Shown: piece after piece, positions 10,892-22,960 of the stretch
How positions within the stretch are numbered: the first letter of the stretch is position 1
Layout of the letters: each line of letters begins with the position of its first letter
Origin: Pisaster brevispinus
Lineage: Eukaryota; Echinodermata; Asteroidea; Forcipulatida; Asteriidae
Assembly: GCA_023634235.1 (NCBI GenBank)
Contig: JAMKCF010000001.1
Span: 16,750,258 to 16,814,257 of the forward strand
Reading direction: 5' to 3'
Length of the DNA: 64,000 nt
The notes under the pieces: model-generated
The model's input: the letters and a program-made list of their open reading frames with translations, nothing else
Told to the model about the DNA's origin: nothing
Database searches by the model: none
Made by a program: the position numbers and the translations under genes

Positions 10892-13800
10892 TCATTCATC
10901 AGCCTCAGAATCAACTTCATCCTCTAAATCTTCATCTGACATGGAATCTTCCTGGAGATTGTCACACCCAACACACGTGCACAGTTGTGTACAACGCAAA
11001 CCGATCTCAACACAGCATTTTGACTTGCTTCCAGCAGTTACAACATAATTTGATGAAAGCTTGCATTTTGACTTTTTACAAGTACAATGCATGAGTTCCA
11101 GCATACTCTCAGGTGCAGGTGGCAAATCGCACCAGTCAATTTGCAGAGTAGGGCTGTCCTCAGTATTGTCAATTGTCCATCCTCTTCCATCAGGACTTGG
11201 TATTTCTGGGCACTGCTGTGTACTACGCCGAAATATTGCAGATTGGTAATTGGCTCTCTGAACATGCTTAACCAGGGCGTCTTTGTTGGGAGGTAGTGCT
11301 TCCTCTGCATGTGTTCCTAGCCGAAACTTGTTGAATCTTGCCTCGTTGATATCTGTAGCTTTTTCCTGGCCATACAGATGACACACAAATTGCTCTAGCC
11401 TGGAAATGACATCTTGAGGAGCATCAAAAGAACTGCCAAGTTCTTTGAAAACTGAAATATACTGCTGATTTTTTAGCATCAACTTCAGTGCCTGGACTTT
11501 TCCCTTTCCAAAGAAACCACTGACTGAGTCGCACCCAGTAAATGGATGTAATCCGAGAAGAGCAGCACAAACCTCTGTTCCCAGATGTTTATGCATCACC
11601 TTAACATCAATTGTTCGAACTGTGTCTCCACGGCCAGTATGGAAGAGTAGTCGTGAACCGATATCTTGTGCAAATCCTAGACTAATGACCAGGACATCAG
11701 TGTCTGGGCTCTTGATGACAATGGTGGGAGGATTTGATGGTGTTACAGAGGTGGCTTCAGCCATCTTGTTATGCACATAGGCAGCATGTAAAAGGAGCCT
11801 TGTGTCTGCCTCTTCGTGACTGCATTAAAGTTCCGGGATTATGGTTACCTGCACCGTTCCATTCACTGGACCTACTGCATGACATTCTCGTCCATGTGCA
11901 ATGTAAACGGTTACATTCTTGAATATGCTGGCTGGGGTCTTTGTCCAAGCTGAAAACAAGTACCTTACCAATTCCTCCTTGTTTTTGCCTGCGCTCAGGA
12001 ATTTTTTCCATAGGGTCGGTCGTTTCTGATTAGTGTTTGTCGCTTGGATCTTGACAACTTGTACTCCTGTTGCTGCACGGTGGATCCGTTCAGCATTTTT
12101 GATACTTATGTCAGGATAGGTATCAGTGACGAAGTGGACAGTTGATGAATGATGGTATTGTGCCAATTTTACTAACTGTTGAAGAATGTATTCTGCCAGC
12201 AGAAAGAATGTTGTTATCGGTGCTTTTCGGGAGTGCAGTTGCTGCAGCATGGCCATACCATCGACAAGCCAAACACTGCCTGATGGAATCTTGTCAATGG
12301 TCACTTGCGTATCTACTATGGATTCCAATTTATGCAGTAGTGTTGCTTTATTTGTCTTGATCAAAGTGCCTTGTTGTGTTGCTAAGGGCAGGGGTACAGG
12401 TCCAAGACAGTACAACAGCATTTCCTTTAAGTTGATATCCCTGGATTTTCCTATAAGCATCAATCGTGCAAACAATTTTCCGTTAGCTTCTAGGGTTATC
12501 CTTTTCCCCTTCACCTTGGTCACTGTTTTTTTCTTGACGCCAAATGTTGGGAGGTTCTGTCTCTTAATTGGTTCGAAGAAAGTTGATCTATCGCACTGGC
12601 TTTGGAGACGATCTCTCGCAAAAGTGACAAATGCTTTGTTGCCATGTGAATGTGCCTGCAGCAAACCATTCTGAACATTTCCTGGTGCTACAACACCTGA
12701 AAATAGATGCAGCAATTCACCGCCCTCTTCATCAAAAGGATTTACCATGCTGCGTATTGTTGTCATCACAGCTATCACATCACGCTCATCTCTGGAGATT
12801 CTAGCCTTGTCAAGATCTTTCCTTGTTCTTGAATTTTCAACTTTCCCTGCCATTGCCTTGCACTCATTTGTGATTGCTGAAGACTCATGTTGGGTCAGGA
12901 GCCATCTCATCACTGCGCCTGTGTTCAAGGTGAATCCGACAAGGCCGCCCTTTGTTTTTGCATCTCTGTTGCATGTTTGTTCTATGCACATGTCACACTC
13001 AACTTGGGCAAACCCATGACTCTCCTGGCGTTGAACAGCAAACTCCCCAGTTGCTAAGGCCTCATATACAATGGGGTGGGTCTGTGGTAGGTCACACATT
13101 TCTAAGTAGTAGGCTGACAAATATCTTGCATAATTGGGTCTGTCATAGGCAAACATCCAAGGAAGGATGTTTCGTACTGCAGATAGGTGAAGTTCCCAGT
13201 TGCCGGTTCTTGTAGCTCTGGTCAGTAGCAACACATTTTCAACCATCTCCATATAAGACATCCAGAATGCAACTGTTGGGCTCTCTTTGCTTCTCTTCTT
13301 GTTGAACTCAGTGAATGAAGTAGCAATGTCAGTGAATGATTCACTGCTTACTACACCTGATATGTCGTTGTTATGGAAGCCTGTGGCCAATTTGTTTATT
13401 GTGACATTTACCACAAGTTCTTCTTCATTTAGACTGTCCATGTAAGCCTCCCACTGCAGGCGACGAAGGGCCTCGTATGTTATTTTATGTGCTCGCATGC
13501 TCCTATTATAATGATGTCCATTCATGACGCCACTCAAAGAACATTGTGCTACAAGACCAGACTATCATTATGTCACCTATTCCGGCATCACTATACCTCT
13601 TCCCGATGCAAGCCAGGTAGTTCATCTTGGTGTGAAACATTCCAAGCCTGACAACAAGACGTTTCTTGAAGTTGTCATCACGCCATCGTATTTGTTGAGC
13701 CTTGGCATACAGGGCCTGGTCGAAAACAACAAAAGCATCTTGATGTAATTCGTCGGCATAACTCAAGCTGCGTGTGAGGATTGTTTGAACTGTGTCCATT

Positions 13801-15356
13801 TCTGTTGGGTTGGCGTCTATGACAGGAAGATAAGCAATGGTGGATTTCCCCGGAAACGAGACACACAATTGCGTGTTGAAGCCTGTCCATCCTGGAATGT
13901 CTGCATTTTTCAACTTCACCAGATTATACGCCATGTCTAAATTTCTTGCTGCCATCTCAGAGCCATGATGTACATTTTCAGAAACATCAATTTGCTTTCC
14001 CAAACTTTCAGGTCCTTTCTTCTTGCCATGCCCCAAAAATGGAGTGATGTCGGTGGGAGGAGGATTCAGACTTCTTTTGCGGGTCCTTGTTATGGAGGGG
14101 GGCTCAGTTGTACTTACATCGAGGTTTGGGAAAATTGTTCTCTGCACCATGATTCCATTGGTGCTGTGCGTTGTTCCCTTCCCCGATAAAGTTTCCTCGC
14201 CAAAGTCGATATTATCCCATATCAATGTAGTAAAGCAATGTGGAATAATGCCTGCTGGAATGGCTCTATCACCAATTGCAATTTGGCGTTTTGCAAGGCC
14301 TGTAATGTGCTCCATTAGAGTTGGGTAGGAGACGCAATGCCCAAGACCATTAAGAATTCCAACTACCTGGGCTGAACCAGTCAAATGACGAACTGCCACA
14401 GCAAGACTGAAGTGTTTTGGGGTCGCACACTTGCCTTTAGAAGCCAAGTATACAAGATCCTGCCCAATAGAAAGCAGTTTACGATGGCACATGTCGGGAA
14501 CAGCAACATGCTCTGAATACTCTGGTTCTGAAGATTCTCCAACAAGCCAGGCCATGAAATTGTATAGTTCACAGGGAATTACATCTTCTGCTTTCTCAAG
14601 TGACAGATGGATGGATGTTGGGGGCCATGGTGGTGTCTGTGGCTGTGTGGCTGACATCTTAGACCTAAGCAAAAGTGCAGCATTGTACAAAGTTCGCAGA
14701 TTGGAAGTAGCATTGGAACTTTGTGCTGGCGGTGCATCATCGTCCTTGCTGATGTTGGTACTGTTGTCATCTTCTATTGAGCTATCACCTGATGTTGAAT
14801 CTTCCAACAAATCTTCGACAAGGTCCTCAGCTGACAATGTTTCTGAATAAACTATGTCACTCATTCTTCTGTTTGAGGGTCTCATGAAAATCAACTGAGG
14901 AAAGGTCTGCTGAAGTCGCTTCTTTAAATTCCATGTGCGGTATGGAGCATCTATGCCATGGATTTCTCTGATTTTACTCACAAACAGTTTATTCAGCCTC
15001 GCCAATGTCAGGATTTCCTTATTTTGAATGAGACGCTGTCGGATCACATCATCAGAAAATTTTGAAAAAGCATCCTCGTATCCAGCTTGAATTGGAGTGA
15101 GGGGTCTGCTCTTCTTGCTAAGGAATCTGGTATATGCTTTGTAGCACTCGGGATGATACTGTAGTTCCCTGGCGACCAAGTCTTGGCCATCAATTTTCTG
15201 AAGGAGATTGGTGTCTTCCTTTTTGCGTGCAGCTGTTAAGAGTTGACCTCCTTTAACCTGCTCACATTTTATTAACCTTACCACTGACCTTTTGCCTGAG
15301 ACACGATCTCTGTGATATTTTGTGCAATTACACAACAAACACTCATCTGGGAACAT
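10892..15356 (-). pseudogene. Large multicopy-family protein with FEN/PIN-like nuclease region, broken
   Basis: Three ORFs on the minus strand form one gene of about 1,450 codons. ORF 13506-15356 starts with a cysteine/histidine module (CLLCNC ... YHPECYKAYTRF). Its frame breaks by one base near 13565. ORF 11825-13537 continues with SGVMNGHHYNRSMRAHK, LNTGAVMRWLL and SVWLVDGMAMLQQL. It ends at a TAA (11825-11827) that is in frame with ORF 10892-11776, where CSHEEADTRLLLHA follows directly. The last part has KSPDTDVLVISLG and LLGLHPFTGCDSVSGFFGKG. Acidic residues after beta strands (VDG, EEADTR, SPDTDVL) plus the GCDSVSGFFGKGK helix-turn segment resemble FEN1/XPG-type PIN nucleases. It ends with a cysteine-rich tail (CTCKKSKCKL ... 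CTQLCTCVGC) and an acidic end. The family is common in cnidarian, fish and echinoderm genomes and is probably mobile; that is inference. One frameshift and one stop disable this copy. Confidence 0.6.
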
Positions 15357-15534
15357 GTCTTCTTATCCATGGTCTTGCCCTCTTTCCTTCATAAGATCTG
15401 AGCTCACGCTGACAGCTGTCATCAACAGTGCTCAAACCAGAGCATTCTCCATGGTCTTCATCTATGTTGGGGCCTGGTTTTCGAGGAAAGGGAAAAATAA
15501 AAATATTCGTTTTACCGTGAATACCATATTTCAT

Positions 15535-16398
15535 TTATACACCGCTAATTATTAAGAATTATTTCACTTTAACGTTAACAACGAACATCATTTGTCAAAG
15601 TAAATATTGTTTATAATGTTCTCATTTCAACTCGCAGCCCATGACCAAGTGCTAGCTTCCAAACATGACGGTGTAAAAGTTTCCAAAAAAGATTGTTTTC
15701 AAAAAGATTCTCACTGGGGTTTGAAATCACAAAGGATTCAAAAGCATTCTTACTAATGCTCAAACAGTAAATGTGATTAAATTACATTCAAGCAACATGT
15801 AACAAATTAATTCCTATGTCATTTAGGTACACAAATTACAGCCCCCCCCCCAAAAAAAAATAAATAAATAAATAAATGAATAAAAATAAACAAAAACAAC
15901 CATACAAAACGTCTGTCAATTATACCAAGTAAAGTGTGCACAGCAAGTTAAGTGAACTATGTGCATACCAAAACCTAAAATACTAAAATAAAATAAAATA
16001 ACAATCTGGGTTTTCTTTAGATTCAGGAGGAACCAACTGTATGCTTTCCACAATACTTTGGGGGATTTCTATTTTAATACAAAAATGTTCCCGTAAGTAG
16101 ATTCAATAAAATATGTTTTATAACTATAATTCTACCGTATGCTTTCCCTTTCCTAATTTAAAACTTGGTAAAACAATTTATGATCATCCAGTGGCTGGGC
16201 AGCAAACTGACTTTAATGATGTATTATGTTCAACATAATATTTAAAAAGTGTTGCTTAAATATATGAGTTGGTGCAGGGCCGAGTTAATCTCATTGACCT
16301 GTTTACCCTCACTCCATTTTTATTTTTGAGAAGGCATTATTTAATCATTATACTCCCACCCCACCTCTCCAAAATTATAAAAAAAAACAAAATCTAAC
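15535..16398. other. No gene seen; poly-C/poly-A and TAAA-rich patches
   Basis: AT-rich stretch with a C9/A9 junction near 15843-15859 and a TAAA-type simple repeat to about 15895. No supported exon. Confidence 0.4.
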
Positions 16399-16624
16399 CT
16401 GTGCTGTTCAATTCTCTCAACATCTGGGTTGTTTCCTCTTTTCTCCGGATCTTGCTGATGTCACAGAAACGCTTATAGCACTCATAGTGGTACCCAACGT
16501 GGTCTGAGTTGGGTTGTGCATTCATACATTCTTGCTCATCGTGGAAGTCAATACCGAGATTTACTGCAGAACTCCGTGCAATTTCTCCTTCTCTGCAGTC
16601 GAAATTTTGTCCATTTAGCCCCAT
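16399..16624 (-). CDS. Zinc-type exon (HYECYKRFCDISK module)
   Basis: A minus-strand open segment closed by a GTTAGA donor. It encodes GQNFDCREGEIARSSAVN, then DHVGYHYECYKRFCDISK and IRRKEETTQMLRELNST. The H-x-x-C-Y..F motif resembles the N-terminal module of the large protein at 10892-15356 (YHPECYKAYTRF). It lies upstream of that protein on the same strand, so it may be its 5' exon or part of a paralogous copy. The 5' border is uncertain. Confidence 0.4.
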
Positions 16625-17104
16625 AACTTACAAATCTACTCCAGGAATCCTTGCTAAATTTAATGAACTTACTTTTTGTTGATGGTACTATGTGCATCAC
16701 ACACAAAAAGTCTGAAAAATGTTGACTTTTACTCCCCACGTTGTCACACGTTGGGAGTGCCGCCATCTTGGTTGTTGACAACATGTGGAATGTGGCCCAA
16801 CTCAGAATATGGCCCAACTTAAAATTAGTGTACATACATTGTGCGTACTGGATTCTAAGTTGGGACAGATTGTTGATTGGGTAAACTCATTATTTTTTCA
16901 CTGAATTACGGTCATTTTTTCGTCATTTTCTCATCTATGTGCACAAAATACATCTGGGGATAAGTGAATTTGACATTAGTAAGGCATTTTCTTTGTATAG
17001 TGAAAAAATTAAGTAATCCCCAGCTGTGTTGCACGAACGAACAGAAAAATGACCCGTGTATTATGGCCTAGTAGCACATGTGTTTTGCCTGTACATGTAC
17101 TCAC

Positions 17105-17226
17105 TTTTTCTGCCTTCATCAAGTTAAATTGACTCATAAATTTCACCCTCTGTCCAATTTTGGGGATCAGATCTCTTATGCAGTCATCATCCAGAAGTTC
17201 CAATGCGGATGAGTCAATGTCATTTT
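17105..17226 (-). CDS. SAM-domain-like exon
   Basis: Minus-strand exon with a strong acceptor (tttttcttttag) and a GTGAGT donor. It encodes ENDIDSSALELLDDDCIRDL then IPKIGQRVKFMSQFNLMK. The spacing D.sALLeL.dd.i.dLiPkiG.R.k matches the second half of a SAM domain, a helical protein-protein interaction fold. The exon lies upstream of the HYECY exon at 16399 and may belong to the same gene. Role unknown. Confidence 0.5.
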
Positions 17227-17549
17227 CTAAAAGAAAAACAAGTATAAATAAAACAGTTAAACATTTTTAAAACAAATCAATACAAATCAATAGGCCCTAC
17301 AAACCAATAAAAATAAACAAAAATAAATAAAATGCAAGAATAAATAAAAAATAAGCAAAAACGAATCAATATATTTTAAAAAAATATTTTAAACATGTAA
17401 AAATTTAAATTAAGAATAAATAAGAATGAAAGGGTGTGTTGGGTGTGTGCGCATGCGTTGTACCTGACAACACGAATTTTGTTTCTTGTGCCAAAAATCA
17501 GCTTTGTATCGCCAGTTTTTGGGGTTTCACCTTACCATTTGTTGAATTT

Positions 17550-20500
17550 CTTCATCATCTCGTGTGATTTATTGCCTATGTAACTCACTACTAGCTGGGT
17601 TTTTCGCCTAAATCATTCCTTGTGTGACTTTTTCCTTGTCACATACGTCTTCAACTGTACTGTTTGTTGTGTCACCACCTACATGCAGGCTCCAATATGA
17701 AATGACTGTAATTCCGACACCATGTGTGACCACCTACATGCAGGATTCAATACGAAATGACTGCAATTCCGAGTCACTGGATCATATTGCAACGAATTTC
17801 TTCATCCCAAGTGACTTATCGCCTATAGAAACTCACAACTAGTCGGGTTCTTCGCCTAAATTATTCCTTGTCTTTTTCATCGTCATCTGACTGTTTGATG
17901 CGTTACAACCTACATTTAGGCTTCAATATGAAATGTCTTTAATTCCGACACCATGGTTTGTATTGCTTTGATTTCTTCATGCACCTCACCATCATGATTA
18001 CTATAGTCACTAACAATCGCTACACACAACTCCTGCTTGCTGGGGACATAGAGCCAAACCCGGGTCCACGCGCACCAAAGTTCCCGTGCGGTGAATGCGG
18101 CAGGGCCTGCACCAGCTACAAAGGTGCCAAAGCCAGCATCTTGTGTGAATCATGCGATGTATGGTTTCACTCCGACTGCGTTGGTCTAACCGTTTTTGCC
18201 CTGAGCAACTTTGGCCGCTCTGATCTCCCATGGGAGTGTCATAAGTGTGGGCTACCCAATTTTTCTTCAGGCCTTTTTGACTCGACAATCTTAGATGGCT
18301 CAGACAGCAGCACATCTTACCACGAGCCCCACTCTTCAACGAGTTCAACCAGCTCAAGCCAACCTGGTTCCCCTCTTGCTAAGTCATCACCCAAGAAGGG
18401 AAACAACCACCAATCCTTTAAGAACCTCCGCCTACTCGAGGTTAACTTCCAAAGTACTTTTGCCAAGTGTGCCGAATTTTGGAGCGTGCTGGATGCAACC
18501 AAACCAGATGTTGTCTTTGGGTGCGAAACATGGCTGAAACCTAGCATAGCCACCAGCGAAGTTTTTCCACCTGGATACGACGTTTACAGGAGCGACTGAA
18601 AGGATGGCTATGGCGGCGCACTACTTGCTGTCCATAGCAGCCTCAGCAGCCATCAGATCAACATCAAGTCTGATACCGATATAGCTGCGGCCAACATCAT
18701 CAACGAAAAACAGTCTATTGTTTTAGCATCCCTGTACAGACCTACCAACAACGATATGATGTACATGGAAGATTTGACCAACACCATTAACCAACTGTGC
18801 CAAAGCAACTCAGGAGCAGCTGTTTGGATTGCTGGCGACATCAACCTGCCAGACATTGATTGGGCAACTAGCAGCATCACTTCCCATCAATACCGGATAG
18901 CTATCAACGAAACATTCCTGGACTTACTTGACACAACCGGACTCGAGCAAATGGTGGATTTTCCAACCAGAGAGGATAACACCTTGGATATCATCATAAC
19001 CAACAGACCCTCACTCACCAACAGATGCTCACCGCTTCCAGCTTTAAGTGACCATGCGATGGTCTTCATGGATGTCAACGTAAGTGCATCCAGGAGAAAA
19101 CCAGTTCGGCGTAAAATACTGCTGTGGAAAAAGGCAAATCTTGACACCATCCGCTCCAGAGTAAACAAGATGTCAGCTGACTTCACCACCATTTTCACCT
19201 CTTCCACACCAGTGAAGGACCTCGCCAACACACTGCAAGAGGAGCTACATAAGATCATTAACGAATGCGTCCCATCCAAGACTAGCTCTTCGAGATCTAA
19301 CCAACCTTGGTTTAACTCATACACTAAACGCATCCTGAGACAGAAGGGACGCGCCTTCAAGAAGGCACGTCGTACTAACAGATTCAGAGACTGGTCACGC
19401 TTCAAGCACCTAAAGAAGAAGGCTCAGCATATTTGCCGCAATACCTACAACAAATACATTCATCATCAACAGTGAACCTGCTGGCGGAAGAAATAAGAAG
19501 TTAGGCGCCTTGGTCAAATCTAAGCGATGCGACCATTGAAAGAAGGAGGATTCCTTCATTCTGATCCTAAAGCCAAGGCCAACATCTTAAACAAGCAATT
19601 CACAAATGTCTTCTCAGCAGACAACGGCGTCCCACTTCCTGACCTAGGCCACAGCAACCATCCCACCATGGACAACATCAACGTGAGTGTGAATGGGGTT
19701 ATTAAACTTCTGAGAAACCTGAAGTCCTTCGCTGCCTCTGGACCAGACGGCATCCCCACCATGCTCCTCAAGCTGACGGCCGAGGAGATCGCTCCTGCAG
19801 TAAGCCTACTCTGCCAGGCCTCAATTAATCAAGGGAAGGTACCATCCTCATGGAAGAGAGCCCATATCGTCCCTCTATTCAAGAAGGGAAGCCGGTGCGA
19901 CGCAGCCAACTACAGACCCATCTCCCTAACATCTGTGCTGTGTAAACTGTGCGAGCATATCATTCATTGTGCCGTGATCCAACACCTCGCCGACAACAAG
20001 ATCCTGTCTGATGCTCAGCATGGTTTCCGCAAACATCGATCCTGCGAAACACAACTAATCTGCATGCTGGACGACCTTGCCAAGGGGTTAGCCACCAAGT
20101 CGCAAATCGACGTGGTACTCCTTGATTACGAGAAGGCGTTTGACAAAGTGTCTCATCGGCACCTACTGAAGAAAGTCCAGCATTATGGTGTTAGAGGTAA
20201 GACACTGGCATGGATAACTGACTTCCTCCACTCCCGCACTCAATGCGTCCTTGTCGATGGCCAGAGGAGCAACGAAACCAGCGTCATATCTGGAGTCCCT
20301 CAAGGCAGCGTACTCGGCCCTCTACTCTTCCTAGTTTATATTAATGACCTGCCTGACTGCCTTTCAAGCTCAACAACTACTTGTAGGCTATTTGCAAATG
20401 ACAGTGTTGTATACAGACAAATCTCTTCAACTGACGATGCCATCAGCCTTCAGAAGGACCTAGACGCCCTCCAAGACTGGGAATCTAAATGGCTGATGCG

Positions 20501-21440
20501 CTTCAATGCTACAAAGTGCCAAGTTGTCAGAATCACCAACAAGCGGAACATCGTCCCTGCCTCTTACACCATCCATGGGCATATCTTGGAGGCTGTCAAC
20601 TCCGCCAAATACCTGGGAGTTTACCTCGATCCGAGACTGAGCTTCAACACCCATGTCGACAACATCACCAAAAGAGCCACTTGCACCAAGGCCTTCTTTT
20701 CCAGAAATCTGAGCCACAGCAGCTAGAAAATCAAGGAAGCTGTCTATACCACCTTCATTCGACCAGCCGTCGAATTTGCAGCAACCTCATGGGATCCTCA
20801 CACTCAACGCAACACCAAGAAGCTAGAGCAAGTCCAACGAAGCTCAGCTCGTTTTGTCATGGGAGATTACAGAAGAACTAGCAGCGTCTCCACCATGCTA
20901 GAATACCTTGAATGGCCTTCTCTTCAAGAACGTCGCTACCAAAGTCGCCTTCAAATGATGTTCAAGATAAGATACAACTTGGTCGACATCCCCTGGAGCA
21001 ACTACCTGACACATTCAACCACATCAACTAGAGGTCATGGCTCCCGATTCACTATTCCACACACCAGCTCTTCAGCGTACGCCAGCTCTTACTTCCCACG
21101 CACCATCCGGGACTGGAACAACCTCCCTGTTGATCCTGCTGCGTACCCATCCCTTGACGCCTTCAAACTCGTGTTAAGGGACCTCCGGTTGAAGTAACCT
21201 CATCTCCAGCCTTTTTACTCGCACCTGTACATATTACTGCACATGTCACCATTTTCTGTTGTCTCGGGGCAACCCATGCGCACACACGCAGTGCGTACAT
21301 CTTCAATCATTTGAAGGCTGCACTTAAAAGAAAGAAGAAGAAGAGAAGAAAGAAAATAAAAGAAAATAAATAAAAATTTGATAAATCAACAAATAAAGAA
21401 ACACCACAACAAACAAACAAACGATAAATAAATAAAAGTG
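17550..21440 (+). mobile_element. Non-LTR retrotransposon (LINE-1 of this window), CR1/L2-like, with 2A and PHD
   Basis: The element runs from a 5' region of diverged tandem units, through a degenerate coding region, to a 3' UTR and an A-rich tail (about 21327-21440). The two main 5' units, near 17550-17710 and 17800-17955, share gcctaaatcattccttg, ccacctacatgcagg, aatatgaaatg and attccgacaccatg. Coding order is 2A-like peptide, PHD finger, AP-type endonuclease, reverse transcriptase. The supergroup (Jockey/CR1/L2) is judged from domain order and RT motifs. Target-site duplication was not resolved. Confidence 0.8.
17979..21197 (+). pseudogene. LINE polyprotein: 2A-like, PHD, endonuclease, RT
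   Basis: The first ATG in frame is at 17979. Residues about 16-30 read TQLLLAGDIEPNPGP, which fits the D(V/I)ExNPGP 2A consensus at 18045-18068. A PHD finger follows (CGECGRACTSYKG, CESCDVWFHSDCVG, WECHKC), then a serine-rich linker and the endonuclease (CETWL, SLYRPTNN, GDINLPDIDW, LSDHAMVF). TGA at 18597 interrupts it in frame. Near 19475-19540 there are small frame breaks. The RT ORF (19527-20726) has LLDYEKAFDKVSH, SGVPQGSVLGPLLFLVYIND and FANDS where FADDS is expected, so the first catalytic Asp is lost. TAG at 20724 is in frame with the C-terminal part (20859-21197), ending FKLVLRDLRLK. The copy is inactive. Known biology: 2A causes ribosome skipping between the final Gly and Pro. Confidence 0.8.
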
Positions 21441-21506
21441 GAACTTTAGTAGTAATATGCTCCACTTCGCATCCATAAAATAAATGCATCACAAGATTTG
21501 CTAACA

Positions 21507-22302
21507 CTACGTGCACGTATAGGCCAACGTGCGCGTAGAGGTGTTTTTTTCATGTGTTGGGCTTGATAGTGGTGGTGGTGGGGCTGCGAAGACTGGCAAG
21601 CTTTCCCAAACATCGTTCGGACATAATATGTCCGAACCTACGGAAGAAACACACAAAGAAATGACGTTAAGTACATTGTGTTGAAAAAATGGTTGTGGAG
21701 CGACGTTAAACAACTACAGGTTCGTTTATCAGACCGTCTTCTGATCAATCAGTTAATCGCGTTTAACATAAGAAGGAATTTACTCAACTCACCACATTCC
21801 CATGAGGAGTCCTCTTCTTCATCCCCGTCTGGTGACGGGGAGGAGGAATTATCCTCCTCCTCGTCCATCTGGGACGAGGAGTCCTCAGAAATCACAATGT
21901 CTGTACAGGTTAAAGAAAACGAAATGAACGATTTATTATAATAATCATGGTGAGCAAGAAATGTATGGGTAACTTAATAAGGCATAAATAAATAAATTCA
22001 AACACATCCATTTATAGCCAAAAAAAAAGAAGAGCAAAGGGTTAAGGAAATGTTTCCAAAGGGGGGGGGGGAGTTCTGAAAAGAACAAGTAAGGAGTGGG
22101 GGAAAGATACAATTGATTTGGTAAAAAAACAAATAAAATAAAACTTACTCTCTATTTTGTCTTGGAAGACCCGAGGAGGTGGTGGGGGTAGGGAATTGGG
22201 GACCACTTGCCCCCACATCACGTCCTCTCCTACTAAAGCGTCCAGCCTACGCCATTCCTCCTCATCGTCGAAAGACTCAGGAAAAAACATGTTGCCTGAC
22301 AT
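21507..22302 (-). CDS. Small acidic, proline-rich protein, three exons
   Basis: Exons on the minus strand are 22149-22302 (ATG start, donor GTAAGT), 21793-21900 (acceptor cctgtacag, donor GTGAGT) and 21507-21637 (acceptor tgtttcttccgtag, stop TAG). Both introns are phase 1 and the joined frame stays open for about 130 residues. Exon 1 begins MSGNMFFPESFDDEEEW and ends with PPPPP then RVFQDKIE. Exon 2 is strongly acidic (SQMDEEEDNSSSPSPDGDEE). Exon 3 has VWESLPVFAAPPPPLSS. I do not recognise the family. It sits 3' of an unknown ORF and a PC4-like gene on the same strand. Composition suggests a disordered regulatory or structural protein; that is inference. Confidence 0.55.
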
Positions 22303-22639
22303 GATATTAGATGATTTTGTTGCTGATTTTGTTGCTGCTGTTGTTGCTGCTGAAGACTTTTGGCTCCAAGAGATTAGGCTTTTTATACATTCTATTTTAC
22401 ATTACATTGCACGCTTTGGGGGTATGTTGGTGGCCCGTTTCTTAGTTCTTTTGTTTCTCTTTAGCCAATGCAGGCGTCGGAAACTTCTTCGATGGCCTCA
22501 TCGATGGAAGCATTGTCTTAAGGCACTGCCACTCCTGAACGATGAGGTTATTCCCTCGCCCGGGAACCACTGGAAAGCTTTTTTTCTTTTTACTTGGGCG
22601 TAGTCACGTATTTTTACGTAAGTCACTTCTCTAAATTGC

Positions 22640-22903
22640 TCAATCACAACGTGCCTTTTGTTTGTGAGTTTTAATCTTCGATGAAAAGTTAGCGAAAAGG
22701 GTTTTACCGGTTCCGGTCAAATCAATTTGGAGGGGGTAATCATCCTCTGTTAGGTAGCGCCGTACTCTTGGGTGACCAAGCAGCTCTCGTTGAATGATTT
22801 GAAAATGACCTTTCCACGCGCGTTTTATCTCATTACGCGAATGACTCGGCAGTATTACGGACCAATAAGGATTATCTTTTGTATCAAAAATGGTCTGGTG
22901 CAA
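22640..22903 (-). CDS. Uncharacterised 87-aa ORF
   Basis: ATG-initiated minus-strand ORF, basic overall. It contains NEIKRAWKGHFQIIQREL and HPRVRRYLTEDDYPLQIDL followed by TGTGKTLF. The last piece looks like a short P-loop but lacks the first glycine of a Walker A motif, so I make no nucleotide-binding claim. It lies between the PC4-like gene and the acidic three-exon gene, all on one strand. Part of its 5' end (22850-22903) is inside the segment duplicated at 23656-23966. Confidence 0.35.
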   Translation of the reverse strand: MHQTIFDTKDNPYWSVILPSHSRNEIKRAWKGHFQIIQRELLGHPRVRRYLTEDDYPLQIDLTGTGKTLFANFSSKIKTHKQKARCD

Positions 22904-22960
22904 TCATGACTGCATTTCTGTTCTCACGTTCATGAGAGTAAACATTTCTTCTCAATCATA

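Noticed and set aside
12142..14850. Plus-strand ORFs over the PIN-like pseudogene
   Set aside because: Shadows of the minus-strand coding frames.
18010..18880. Minus-strand ORFs opposite the LINE
   Set aside because: Shadows of the plus-strand LINE frame with no motifs.
21307..21516. Minus-strand ORF over the LINE tail
   Set aside because: Antisense of the A-rich tail; low-complexity Phe/Leu.
22840..22880. Walker A reading of TGTGKT in the 87-aa ORF
   Set aside because: The first glycine of GxxxxGK(S/T) is absent and no Walker B was seen.
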